The notes below the pieces were generated by a model, which was not told the origin of the DNA, did not search any database, and saw only the letters and a program-made list of their open reading frames with translations. The position numbers and the translations under genes were made by a program. Shown here one piece after another: positions 34,820 through 41,584 of a stretch of 44,296 nt of DNA (position 1 is its first letter; every line of letters starts with the position of its first letter). Source of the stretch: Modestobacter sp. DSM 44400 (GTDB lineage: Bacteria; Actinomycetota; Actinomycetes; Mycobacteriales; Geodermatophilaceae); assembly GCF_900107175.1 (NCBI RefSeq), contig NZ_FNOZ01000034.1, positions 1 through 44,296 on the forward strand. The letters run 5' to 3'.

Positions 34820-36120
34820 TCGCCGACCGGGTCGGCGGCGCGGAACTTCCCCTGCCGGTTGTGGACGTGGTCATCCCGGTGCACGACGAGGAGACCGACC
34901 TCGAGCCGTGCCTGCGCCGGCTGCACGCGCACCTGTCCGAGCAGCTGCCCTATCCGTTCCGGATCACCGTGGCGGAGAACGCCAGCACCGACTCCACCGT
35001 GGCCGTCGCGCGCCGGGTGGCCGCCGAGCTGCCCGGCGTCCGCCTGGTCGAACTCCCCGAGGCCGGCCGGGGCCGGGCGCTGCGCACGGCCTGGTTGGCG
35101 TCGGAGGCACCGGTGCTGGTCTACATGGACGTCGACCTGTCCACCGACCTCGCCGCGCTGCTGCCGCTGGTCGCACCGCTGATCAGCGGCCACTCCGACC
35201 TGGCCATCGGCACCCGGCTGGCCCCGTCGTCCCGGGTGGTGCGGGGAGCGAAGCGGGAGGTGATCTCCCGGGGCTACAACCTGCTGCTGCGCGGCGCGCT
35301 GGCCACCCGGCTGTCGGACGCCCAGTGCGGGTTCAAGGCCATCCGGGCCGACGTCGCCGCCCAGCTGCTGCCGCTGGTGGAGGACACCGGCTGGTTCTTC
35401 GACACCGAGCTGCTGGTGCTCGCCGAGCGCTGCGGTCTGCGCATCCACGAGGTGCCCGTGGACTGGGTCGACGACCCGGACAGCCGGGTGGACATCGTGG
35501 CCACGGCGAAGGCTGACGTGGCCGGCATCGTCCGGATGCTGCGGGCGCTGGCCGCCGGCCGGCTGCCCGTCGCCGAGCTCCGCGCCCAGCTGGGCCGCTC
35601 TCCGCTGCCCGGCCCGCTGCTCGACCCGGTCCCCGGCGTCCCGGCCGGACTGGTCGGCCAGCTGGTCCGCTTCGCCGTCATCGGGGTGCTGTCCACGCTG
35701 GCCTACCTGGTGCTCTTCGTGCTGCTGCGCGGCGCGCTGCACGCCCAGGCTGCCAACCTGGTGGCGCTGGGGTTCACCGCGGTCGCGAACACCGCGGCCA
35801 ACCGGCGGGTCACCTTCGGCATCCGCGGCGGCGCCGGTGCGGCCCGCGCGCAGGTGCAGGGGCTGGTGGTCTTCGGCCTCGGCCTGGCGCTGACCAGCGG
35901 CGCGCTCGCCGGCGTGCACGCCCTCGCCCCCAACCCCGGCCGGAGCACCGAGCTGGCCGCCCTGATCGCCGCGAACGCGCTGGCCACGCTGCTGCGCTTC
36001 GTCCTGCTCCGCGCCTGGGTCTTCCGCTCCGGGACCGCGCCGTCCCTCGGCGGGGACAGCCTGCCGCGAGGACGGGTCAACGTTCGGGGAGATCTCCCCT
36101 CAGCACTCTCTCAGCGCTGA
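34789..36120 (+). CDS. GT2 glycosyltransferase fused to a GtrA membrane domain
   Basis: A 443-residue fusion from GTG 34789 (preceded by GAAGGGA). Residues ~20-235 are a GT-A transferase of the dolichyl/polyprenyl-phosphate sugar synthase type: DVVIPVHDEETDLEPCLRRL, ENASTDSTV, VYMDVDLSTDLAALLPL (DxD), and SDAQCGFKAIRAD. Residues ~290-425 are GtrA with four membrane segments (LVRFAVIGVLSTLAYLVLFV, NLVALGFTAVANTAANRRVT, LLRFVLLRAWVF). It would make a polyprenyl-phosphate sugar and help flip it outward. It is the last gene of the operon; its end carries a palindrome and CTCAGC repeats, with a hairpin downstream. Confidence 0.9.
   Translation: MLIDASTDVMIADRVGGAELPLPVVDVVIPVHDEETDLEPCLRRLHAHLSEQLPYPFRITVAENASTDSTVAVARRVAAELPGVRLVELPEAGRGRALRTAWLASEAPVLVYMDVDLSTDLAALLPLVAPLISGHSDLAIGTRLAPSSRVVRGAKREVISRGYNLLLRGALATRLSDAQCGFKAIRADVAAQLLPLVEDTGWFFDTELLVLAERCGLRIHEVPVDWVDDPDSRVDIVATAKADVAGIVRMLRALAAGRLPVAELRAQLGRSPLPGPLLDPVPGVPAGLVGQLVRFAVIGVLSTLAYLVLFVLLRGALHAQAANLVALGFTAVANTAANRRVTFGIRGGAGAARAQVQGLVVFGLGLALTSGALAGVHALAPNPGRSTELAALIAANALATLLRFVLLRAWVFRSGTAPSLGGDSLPRGRVNVRGDLPSALSQR
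36086..36120. repeat. 14-bp palindrome and phased CTCAGC repeats in a gene end
   Basis: GGGGAGATCTCCCC (36086-36099) is a perfect palindrome. CTCAGC follows at 36099-36104 and 36110-36115, an 11-base spacing, and GCTGAG at 36115-36120 inverts the last copy. All lie in the final codons of the GT2-GtrA gene. They may be chance or a regulator site; no downstream plus-strand gene is visible. Confidence 0.35.
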
Positions 36121-36220
36121 GCGCTCACCGCGCCGGAGATCTCGCAGTGGCACCGAAGGGGCAGACTCGAGTGCGGGTGTGGATGGCAGGTGAGGCGAGG
36201 TGGCTCCGCCGAACGACGGG

Positions 36221-36261
36221 ACAAGAAGGCCCGGTTCCGAATAGGAATCGCGCCTTCTTGT
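36221..36261. terminator. Bidirectional hairpin between GT2-GtrA and cbtA
   Basis: ACAAGAAGGC (36221-36230) pairs perfectly with GCCTTCTTGT (36252-36261). An inner GGTTCC/GGAATC adds pairing with one wobble. It lies between convergent genes (ends 36120 and 36267) and is clearly less GC-rich than its surroundings. Confidence 0.7.
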
Positions 36262-36266
36262 ATTCG

Positions 36267-37043
36267 TCAGCGTGTGCGGGCGGGAATGCGCCTCAACCGA
36301 TCAAGGAGCCAGCCGCCGGCCAGGCCGAGGGAGGCCCAGAGGACCGCCAGTTGGCCGAGTGAGGCCAGTCGGAAGTCCCACACCACGGCCGCGGGGACGT
36401 CGGCGGGGATGGCGTCCGGGCTGTCCGGCAGCAGGAGCACGATCAGCGCCACCAACGCGACGCCGGCCGCCGTGCCCGCCGCGGCGACGGCAGCGGTGCT
36501 CGTGCCCCGCCGGTGCAACGCGCTGACCAGCAGAGCGACGAGGACCGTGGCCACGATGCCGCTGGCCAGCACCGCCCCGTAGATCGCCGTCCGGCTCCCC
36601 ACCGTGGTGGGGTCCCCGACTGCCGGCGGGTTCCCCGGGATCTTCACCGCGGGCAGCAGGGCGAAGATGGCGAAGCCGATCGTCGTCAGAGTGATCAGGC
36701 GAACGCCGTCCGTGCGACCGGGCACCCGGTGCCGCACCGCCGCGTACACCGTGGCGACCACGAGGGAGAACGCGACCGCCGCCACGACGGTGCCCAGGAA
36801 CCCACCGATGAGCTGGGTGGGGCGGCTGAACGTCTCGACGGAGTGCTCGCCGGTCTCCGCGGCGCGGGCCTTCTCCAGTGCCAGCGCCGGGCTGATGGCA
36901 CGTTCGGTGACGAGGAGCTGCCAGGTTCCGGACAGCACGCCGGCGGCGACACCAGCGAGCGCCAGCCGAGCCAGCAGCGCAGAGAACGGCGGTGCTGGAT
37001 CGGTTGCGGCGCGGAGTTCGGCGGTGGCATGCCTCAGTGGCAT
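36267..37043 (-). CDS. cbtA: Predicted cobalt transporter subunit CbtA
   Basis: A 258-residue protein with about six to seven membrane segments, including FSALLARLALAGVAAGVLSG (~20-39), then TQLIGGFLGTVVAAVAFSLV, ITLTTIGFAIFALLPAVKIP and AIYGAVLASGIVATVLVALL. The phrase GFLPAVKxPGNPPAV-like is characteristic of CbtA, an uptake channel partner of CbtB for cobalt. It starts at ATG 37041-37043 (MPLRHATAEL), overlapping the cbtB stop by ten bases. It lies downstream of a cobalamin riboswitch through cbtB, so uptake should fall when cobalamin is plentiful. Confidence 0.88.
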   Translation of the reverse strand: MPLRHATAELRAATDPAPPFSALLARLALAGVAAGVLSGTWQLLVTERAISPALALEKARAAETGEHSVETFSRPTQLIGGFLGTVVAAVAFSLVVATVYAAVRHRVPGRTDGVRLITLTTIGFAIFALLPAVKIPGNPPAVGDPTTVGSRTAIYGAVLASGIVATVLVALLVSALHRRGTSTAAVAAAGTAAGVALVALIVLLLPDSPDAIPADVPAAVVWDFRLASLGQLAVLWASLGLAGGWLLDRLRRIPARTR

Positions 37044-37237
37044 GGCACGCCCAGCGCGTGCCGGGCGTCGTGGAAAAACTCGTGGGCGACGCCACCGGCC
37101 TGCGCGAGCACCGCCCCGTTGTCCTGGGCGACCAGATAGAGCGCGAAGATCGCGAGCAGGGCGAGGGCCCACGCCCAGGCCGGAACGGCGACGCGCGGGA
37201 CGGCGATGCGGGGGTGGGCGTACGGGGATGAGGTCAT
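37034..37237 (-). CDS. cbtB: Cobalt transporter small subunit CbtB
   Basis: A 67-residue protein from ATG 37235-37237. One membrane segment (AWAWALALLAIFALYLVAQD) is followed by a His-rich C-terminal tail: HEFFHDARHALGVPCH. That ending, with closely spaced histidines and a final Cys-His, is the hallmark of CbtB and a likely Co2+ site. Length is normal. It is the first gene after the cobalamin riboswitch and overlaps cbtA by ten bases. Confidence 0.9.
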   Translation of the reverse strand: MTSSPYAHPRIAVPRVAVPAWAWALALLAIFALYLVAQDNGAVLAQAGGVAHEFFHDARHALGVPCH

Positions 37238-37274
37238 GACTGTGGGTCCCTTCTTCCATGCCTCGTGGAGGTGG

Positions 37275-37410
37275 TGCGGTGGTGCTGCAGCCGGTGTCTG
37301 GCTATCGGGGACTGCTCCCCGGTGACAGTGGCGAGGACCGCGCCGGAATCTCACCGGCTTCCCTGCACTGCAGCGGACGGGACGCTACGGGGTTACCGCC
37401 CGCAGGCCAA
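37275..37410 (-). ncRNA. Cobalamin (B12) riboswitch ahead of cbtBA
   Basis: On the minus strand the leader carries GGGAAGCCGGTGAGATTCCG with GCGGTCCTCGCCACTGT (37325-37363), the conserved core of AdoCbl riboswitches, and then ATAGCCAGACACCGGC (37291-37306), which matches the B12 box. Outer limits are estimated; pairing of GGTGCTGCAG (37281-37290) with distal sequence, and any expression platform before the cbtB start at 37237, are not resolved. It should turn cbtBA off when cobalamin is bound. Confidence 0.9.
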
Positions 37411-37442
37411 CCCCCACGTCGGCCCGGTCTTCCGGCGCGCGG

Positions 37443-38159
37443 TCAGGAGCGGGTGAGGACGCAGTCGGCGCACGTGCCGGCGCCGGGCAGCCGGTAGAAC
37501 AGGCAGCAGGAGCGGCGGGCGAACGAGCCGTCGCACCGCCGTTCGCCGGTGCCGGCGAGGGGGCCGGTGGCCAGCAGTGCGTCCAGGACGGCGGTCGACC
37601 GGTGGGTCAGATCCGGCCTCGCGGTGACAGCGATGGTCAGGGCACCGGCGACCGCGGAGACGACGTTGCCGACCAGCACCTTCTCCGACAGCCCGGTCAT
37701 TGCCGCGACGAGTGCCGTCCAGGGGCGGACCAGGGGCGTGAGCCAGTGCTGCGACAGCTCCTCGGCCACTGCAGCCGGGGAGCCGACATCGACAGCCGAG
37801 ACCCCGGTCAGCGCCAAAGGCAGCGGGTTGGACCCGGCCAGCCGGAGGTGGACGCCGCCGGCTGAAACGACCGGGAGGACTCCACCGGCGACGGCCGCGC
37901 CGATCGCGGGGGCCAGCAACCGGCCGACCAGGCCCAGGTGCACCAGCGAGGCGACAACCCGCTTCTCAGGAACGACACCAGCGCTCAGCGCCGTCTGGAC
38001 CTCCGCGGCTCGGGCGGTGAACACGGCTGGATCGGCCAGCAGGCCGGCCCAGCTGACCCAGTCCGCGCCCGGCGCCGGATGCAACCTGAAAAACGGGCCC
38101 AGGGCGGCGCCGACCCGCAGCGCGGAGGGCACCTCGTCATCGTGCACGTCCCTGAGCAT
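37443..38159 (-). CDS. FhuF-like (2Fe-2S)-binding ferric-siderophore reductase family protein
   Basis: A 238-residue protein from ATG 38157-38159. The C-terminus reads RRSCCLFYRLPGAGTCADCV, the Cys-Cys-x10-Cys-x2-Cys pattern that binds a 2Fe-2S cluster in FhuF-type siderophore-iron reductases. The middle contains EELSQHWLTPLVRPWTALVA and KVLVGNVVSAVAGALTIAVT, common in actinobacterial members. It likely releases iron from an imported siderophore in the cytoplasm, but no siderophore genes are nearby. It ends 33 bases before the riboswitch region. Its start overlaps an SDR gene remnant, so its own promoter is unclear. Confidence 0.83.
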   Translation of the reverse strand: MLRDVHDDEVPSALRVGAALGPFFRLHPAPGADWVSWAGLLADPAVFTARAAEVQTALSAGVVPEKRVVASLVHLGLVGRLLAPAIGAAVAGGVLPVVSAGGVHLRLAGSNPLPLALTGVSAVDVGSPAAVAEELSQHWLTPLVRPWTALVAAMTGLSEKVLVGNVVSAVAGALTIAVTARPDLTHRSTAVLDALLATGPLAGTGERRCDGSFARRSCCLFYRLPGAGTCADCVLTRS

Positions 38160-38400
38160 GGCGGGTGGGAGCCCACGGCACCGGGTCGGTGCCGCAGAAG
38201 ACGGTGGTTCGCCACGCGTCCACGGGTGTGGACGCGTGCTCCTGCGGCCAGCCCTGTTCGAGCATTGGGTTCACCGTGACCTCGTCGAGCACGACGTCGG
38301 CGGGGCGGCGGCGATCCAGGTGATGAGCCGGGCCACCTGGTCCGGAGCGAGCGCGTCCGCGGGGGGCTGATCACGGGTCACCCCGCCGTGGCGTGGCTCG
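38137..38400 (-). pseudogene. Short-chain dehydrogenase, C-terminal remnant with frameshift
   Basis: The minus strand reads ADALAPDQVARLITWIAAA, then after one missing base at ~38301-38310, DVVLDEVTVNPMLEQGWPQE, and runs to TGA 38137-38139 inside the FhuF gene start. This matches the C-terminal helix and strand of SDR proteins, where VVxxEVTVxP is typical. The Rossmann core and catalytic Tyr-Lys are absent. Only about 80 codons survive. Confidence 0.55.
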
Positions 38401-38510
38401 CCCGCCGACACCGCAGCGCTGCACCCCTCAGCGCCTGAGCCGACTGTGGTCCGGGCCGACCTCTGAATCGATCCGGACCACAGCACGGCGATGATGCGTA
38501 GGCGACCAGG

Positions 38511-38670
38511 ATCCGCCCCGGGCTGCGCGGGCTCCTCATCCGCCCCGCGTACCGACGGCTGTGGATCGCCCGGACCGTTTCGCAGATCGGGGATGTCGCC
38601 CAGTTCACGACCATCGCTTTGCTGTTCGTGACCTTGACCGGCTCGGGACTCGGCGTCTCCGGGGCAGCAG
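38511..38670 (+). pseudogene. MFS transporter, N-terminal fragment
   Basis: The plus strand reads LLIRPAYRRLWIARTVSQIG then DVAQFTTIALLFVTLTGSGL and GVSG, the usual cytoplasmic start and first membrane segment of MFS drug exporters. An in-frame TAG lies five codons upstream of the ATC at 38511 and no clean start is seen. After ~38665 the resemblance stops and opposite-strand material begins. It is a fragment only. Confidence 0.6.
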
Positions 38671-38925
38671 CAGCCTCACCACGTCAGGGAGCAGCCGCAG
38701 CACGTCCTTCATCTGGACGTCCTTGGGCTTGAGCGATAGCCGCCGCTCTGACGACGCCGACGTCTCGCTGGCCGCGCTCTATGTGGCTGATTGCGATTCG
38801 GTCCACTCCCGCTCGCTCAGCCAGGTCGGCCTGCGTAAGCCCGGGCCTTCTCCCGCAGCTTGCGCACGCGGGCGCCGAAGCGCGCGAGTTGCTCCTCGCG
38901 GTCGGCATCGGGCGTCGATTCACGC
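38640..38925 (-). pseudogene. XRE-type regulator fragment joined to unrelated debris
   Basis: From ~38925 the minus strand encodes QLARFGARVRKLREK, then after one extra base at ~38839-38846, AGLTQADLAERAGVDRIAIS and HIERGQRDVGV, a clear helix-turn-helix of the XRE/Cro family. Beyond the recognition helix the frame continues as low-complexity sequence. In another frame (~38660-38725) it reads LKPKDVQMKDVLRLLPDVVR, which reminds me of the start of DUF1232 proteins, though weakly. No complete gene remains. Confidence 0.5.
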
Positions 38926-39144
38926 TCTCCGGACAGGGTCGTTACACCCGATCGTCGCCCGAGGGTCTGACGGAACCAGCGAGTTTGGGTGTCGATCTTC
39001 CGAGACTCGACCGCGTCGAGACACGGCAGGTATGCGAAGCCGGAACCGGCGCGCCGCATGACGCTCGCTGCGACTGTTTCCGCAGGGCAGAGCCGCCATC
39101 GGAGCCGCTATCCGATCCGTGTGAGAAGCATGAACCTCTCTGGG

Positions 39145-39218
39145 TGGGCAGGGGCGGGGTCGAACCGCCGACCTCTCGCTTTTCAGGCGAGCGCTCGTAC
39201 CGACTGAGCTACCTGCCC
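39145..39218 (-). tRNA. tRNA-Phe (GAA)
   Basis: The minus strand folds as a cloverleaf: GGGCAGG acceptor, D-arm GCTC, anticodon arm CTCGC-CTGAAAA-GCGAG with anticodon GAA, T-loop GGCGG-TTCGACC-CCGCC, and closing CCTGCCCA. CCA is not encoded. It is first of three tRNA genes on this strand. Confidence 0.93.
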
Positions 39219-39248
39219 CCACCGGCGCCGTGGAACAGCACCGGGTGG

Positions 39249-39322
39249 CGACCCTGACGGGACTCGAACCCGCGACCTCCGCCGTGACAGGGCGGCGCGC
39301 TAACCAACTGCGCTACAGGGCC
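39249..39322 (-). tRNA. tRNA-Asp (GTC)
   Basis: The minus strand begins GGCCCTGTAGCGCAGTTGGT, has the anticodon arm CCGCC-CTGTCAC-GGCGG (anticodon GTC), T-arm GCGGG-TTCGAGT-CCCGT and the matching acceptor CAGGGTC. It lies 30 bases from tRNA-Phe; they are probably cotranscribed. Confidence 0.93.
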
Positions 39323-39360
39323 TTGCTGTGGTGCCGTGCCGCGTGCAGCACGGTCGTGCG

Positions 39361-39433
39361 TGCCCCCAACGGGGTTCGAACCCGTGCTACCGCCTTGAAA
39401 GGGCAGCGTCCTGGACCGCTAGACGATGGGGGC
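39361..39433 (-). tRNA. tRNA-Glu (TTC)
   Basis: The minus strand starts GCCCCCATCGTCTAGCGGTC, with anticodon loop CTTTCAA (anticodon TTC), T-arm CGGG-TTCGAAC-CCCG and acceptor TTGGGGGCA. It is the third of the Glu-Asp-Phe run, transcribed Glu first. Confidence 0.93.
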
Positions 39434-39555
39434 TCGTGGTCGCCGGAGGCAGGGAGAACCATACATGTCCCATCGGGTGCGCTGGGCACCACCCCTCCCG
39501 GGCGACCCCCGACGTGTCGTGTCGGTGGGCGCCCCGCCGGCTGTGCCTCTGGGGC

Positions 39556-40190
39556 ATGCGCCGCCGACGATCGATTGCCGCCGTCTCCTGATGACCGGGC
39601 CGTCCCGCTCCCGCGCTGTCCGTGCTGACCGGCTGCGGGAACGGGACGGCCCCCGGGGAGGCGGCCAGCTCCGCCACCGCGTCGGGGACGACCGAGGAGC
39701 CGGCTGCCTCGCAGCGCGGCGGCCCCGAGCGGTGCCGGTGGCGGGTCGCCGCCGTTACCGGCCGACGTCCGGCCCGACACCGCGGAGCAGGTGGACGCCG
39801 CGGGGCTGACGGTGCCCGACGTCCGGGTCGGCGCGCACGACGGCTTCGACCGGGTGGTCCTCGAGCTTGCCGGCCAGGGCATGTCCGGCTGGGACGTCGA
39901 GTACGTCGACAGCGCGACCGCGGAGGGCACCGGGGACCCGGTCGACCTGGCCGGCCCGGTCTACCTGCGGGTCGTCCTGAGGGGCAGCAGCTATCCCTAC
40001 GAGTCCGGGGGGCCAGGCGACCCGTGGCCGCGTCCCGGTGGGCGACACCGCCGCGGTTACCGGCGCCTTCCACGACGGCACCTTCGAGGGACAGTCGCTG
40101 GCCTACAGCGGCGTCCCGGCGCAGACCCCGTTCCGGGTGTACGCACTCGACGGCCCGACGCGGGTCGTGGTGGAGGTCGCTACCTCCTGA
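39556..40190 (+). pseudogene. AMIN-like-domain lipoprotein gene with several frameshifts
   Basis: Pieces in different frames make one protein. A start at ATG 39556 gives MRRRRSIAAV; then LSVLTGCGNG is a lipobox (needs about three small indels in 39585-39620); then a Ser/Ala linker and, after a shift at ~39710-39720, DVRVGAHDGFDRVVLELAGQ and GWDVEYVD. A last shift in the G-run at ~40003-40010 leads to GAFHDGTFEGQSLAYSGVPA and TRVVVEVATS, stop 40188-40190. The AMIN-like domain is common in actinobacterial cell-surface lipoproteins of unknown role. Five or so single-base changes make it non-coding as given. Confidence 0.65.
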
Positions 40191-40204
40191 GCGCTCCGGA
40201 GGGC

Positions 40205-40543
40205 TCAGGCCGCGCTGGCGGTGAGCTTCACGGAGCCCTCGGTGACCGTGGTGCAGGTGAGCGACAGCGGGCCGGCGGAGACGCTCTCGCCCTGCGCGCA
40301 AGAGACGCTGGCGTCGCCCACCGACAGCGTTGCGCGGCCATCCTGGGTGCCGACGAAGGCCAGTGGGGTGCCCAGGATCTTGGCCTCGGCGCCGTCCCCG
40401 CTCAGCGTGGCGGTGCACGTCGTACCTGAGCAGGAGACGTTGTCCGAGGAGAAGCTGCAGGCGGCCAACGGGAGCGTCAGCAGGACGGCGGCCACAGCAC
40501 CGGCGGCCAGCCGGGCGGGACGACGGGTCAGCAGGCTCGACAT
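40205..40543 (-). CDS. Small secreted lipoprotein of unknown function
   Basis: A 112-residue protein from ATG 40541-40543. The signal peptide (LAAGAVAAVLLTLPLAAC) has its lipobox Cys at ~29. The mature part is short, Ser/Thr-rich and contains four cysteines (CSGTTCTATL, VSCAQGES, SLTCTTV) that could form two disulfides. An alternating beta pattern is evident. I do not recognise the family. It converges on the broken AMIN-like gene, 15 bases away. Confidence 0.72.
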   Translation of the reverse strand: MSSLLTRRPARLAAGAVAAVLLTLPLAACSFSSDNVSCSGTTCTATLSGDGAEAKILGTPLAFVGTQDGRATLSVGDASVSCAQGESVSAGPLSLTCTTVTEGSVKLTASAA

Positions 40544-40574
40544 GGCCGAAGCCTAGGGGCGGGAGGCCCGCCGA

Positions 40575-41054
40575 TCACTCGCGCCGGGCGGAGCCGGTGG
40601 AGAACACCCAGGCGCGCAACGCCACGAACCGCACCAGACCGATGGCCCCGGTGACGCCGGTGACCAGTGCGATCTGCACCAGTGGTCTCACGTCGCCGAC
40701 CAAGGTCTGGAAGCCGGCCAGCGCCAGAGAGGTGGCGACCAGGCCGATGACGGCCAGCCCGCCGCCCTCCCACTGGGCGGTGAACCAGGACACCTGGCCA
40801 CCGGCATGGAAGGTGAGCCGGCGGTGCAGCTCGTTGGCCAGCAGGGTCGAGGCGATGGCGCCGGCCAGGTTCGCCACCTGGTCACCGGCCACGTCGGCGG
40901 CGACGAACACCAGCCCGTAGAGCAGGGTGGAGAGGGCTCCGACGACCACGTACCGGGCGAACTGGCCGAGCGTGTCGTCGCCCCGCAGGTGGCCCCGGGC
41001 GCGCACCGCCGCATCGGCGACCCGATGGATGCCGGTGACCGTCAGGTCGGACAC
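40575..41054 (-). CDS. GtrA-family membrane protein
   Basis: A 159-residue stand-alone GtrA protein from GTG 41052-41054. Four membrane segments are visible: FARYVVVGALSTLLYGLVFV (~35-54), NLAGAIASTLLANELHRRLT (~64-83), GLAVIGLVATSLALAGFQTL and ALVTGVTGAIGLVRFVALRAWVF. The NExxRxxTF region and final LRxWVF are GtrA hallmarks. It is a probable flippase helper for polyprenyl-phosphate sugars. It is the second GtrA domain in the window (see 34789) but is not next to a GT2 gene. Longer upstream in-frame extensions lack family similarity. Confidence 0.85.
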   Translation of the reverse strand: MSDLTVTGIHRVADAAVRARGHLRGDDTLGQFARYVVVGALSTLLYGLVFVAADVAGDQVANLAGAIASTLLANELHRRLTFHAGGQVSWFTAQWEGGGLAVIGLVATSLALAGFQTLVGDVRPLVQIALVTGVTGAIGLVRFVALRAWVFSTGSARRE

Positions 41055-41584
41055 GTGCCCACCCGTCGCGCCGGCCAGAGGGCCGCGATGGAGCAGGGAC
41101 GGGCAGGTCACCGGGTTTCCTCCAGTCGGATGGCGCACAGAAAGTGGGTCGGTGCACCAGGCAACCGCGACGTCCCGGGTTCATTCCCCAGCGCCACGGC
41201 ACTTCCCCGGTGACGTCGCTCACGCGCCCCATGCTGGACGCACGGTCTGGACCTCACGGCGACCTCACAGCGAGTGGTTCGCAGCGTCGCAGCCGAACGG
41301 TTCAGGGTCGGTCCATGGACCTCCTGTCTGAGCTCTACGACCCCCGCAGCAGTGGCGCCCTGGTGCGCGCGCACCCGCCCGCCCGCCTGCGGCGCGGCGA
41401 GCGACGTGGTCTCCGACGCGGTGTGGGGCGGCGTCCTGGGCCTGGTTCGCTGGACGCCGACGCGGTGGGTGCCGCGGCGGTCGGCTTGGTCGCCGAGAGC
41501 GCCGACTGGGAATGGGTGGGATGACTTCGTCATCGCGGTCGGGCGGCGGGTTCCGGAGGCCGGAAGGTGGGTAGGGGCAACCGC
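41055..41584. other. 530-bp region without a recognised gene; contains an 11-bp tandem repeat
   Basis: A frame from ATG 41316 to 41524 (MDLLSELYDPRSSGALVRAH) is open for 69 codons but becomes Arg/Gly-rich and has no family I know; another frame over 41390-41580 contains SDVVSDAVWGGVLGLVRW. It may be another frameshifted gene. GACCTCACGGC (41250-41260) and GACCTCACAGC (41261-41271) are adjacent 11-bp direct repeats of the kind bound by OmpR/PhoP-type regulators. Confidence 0.4.
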
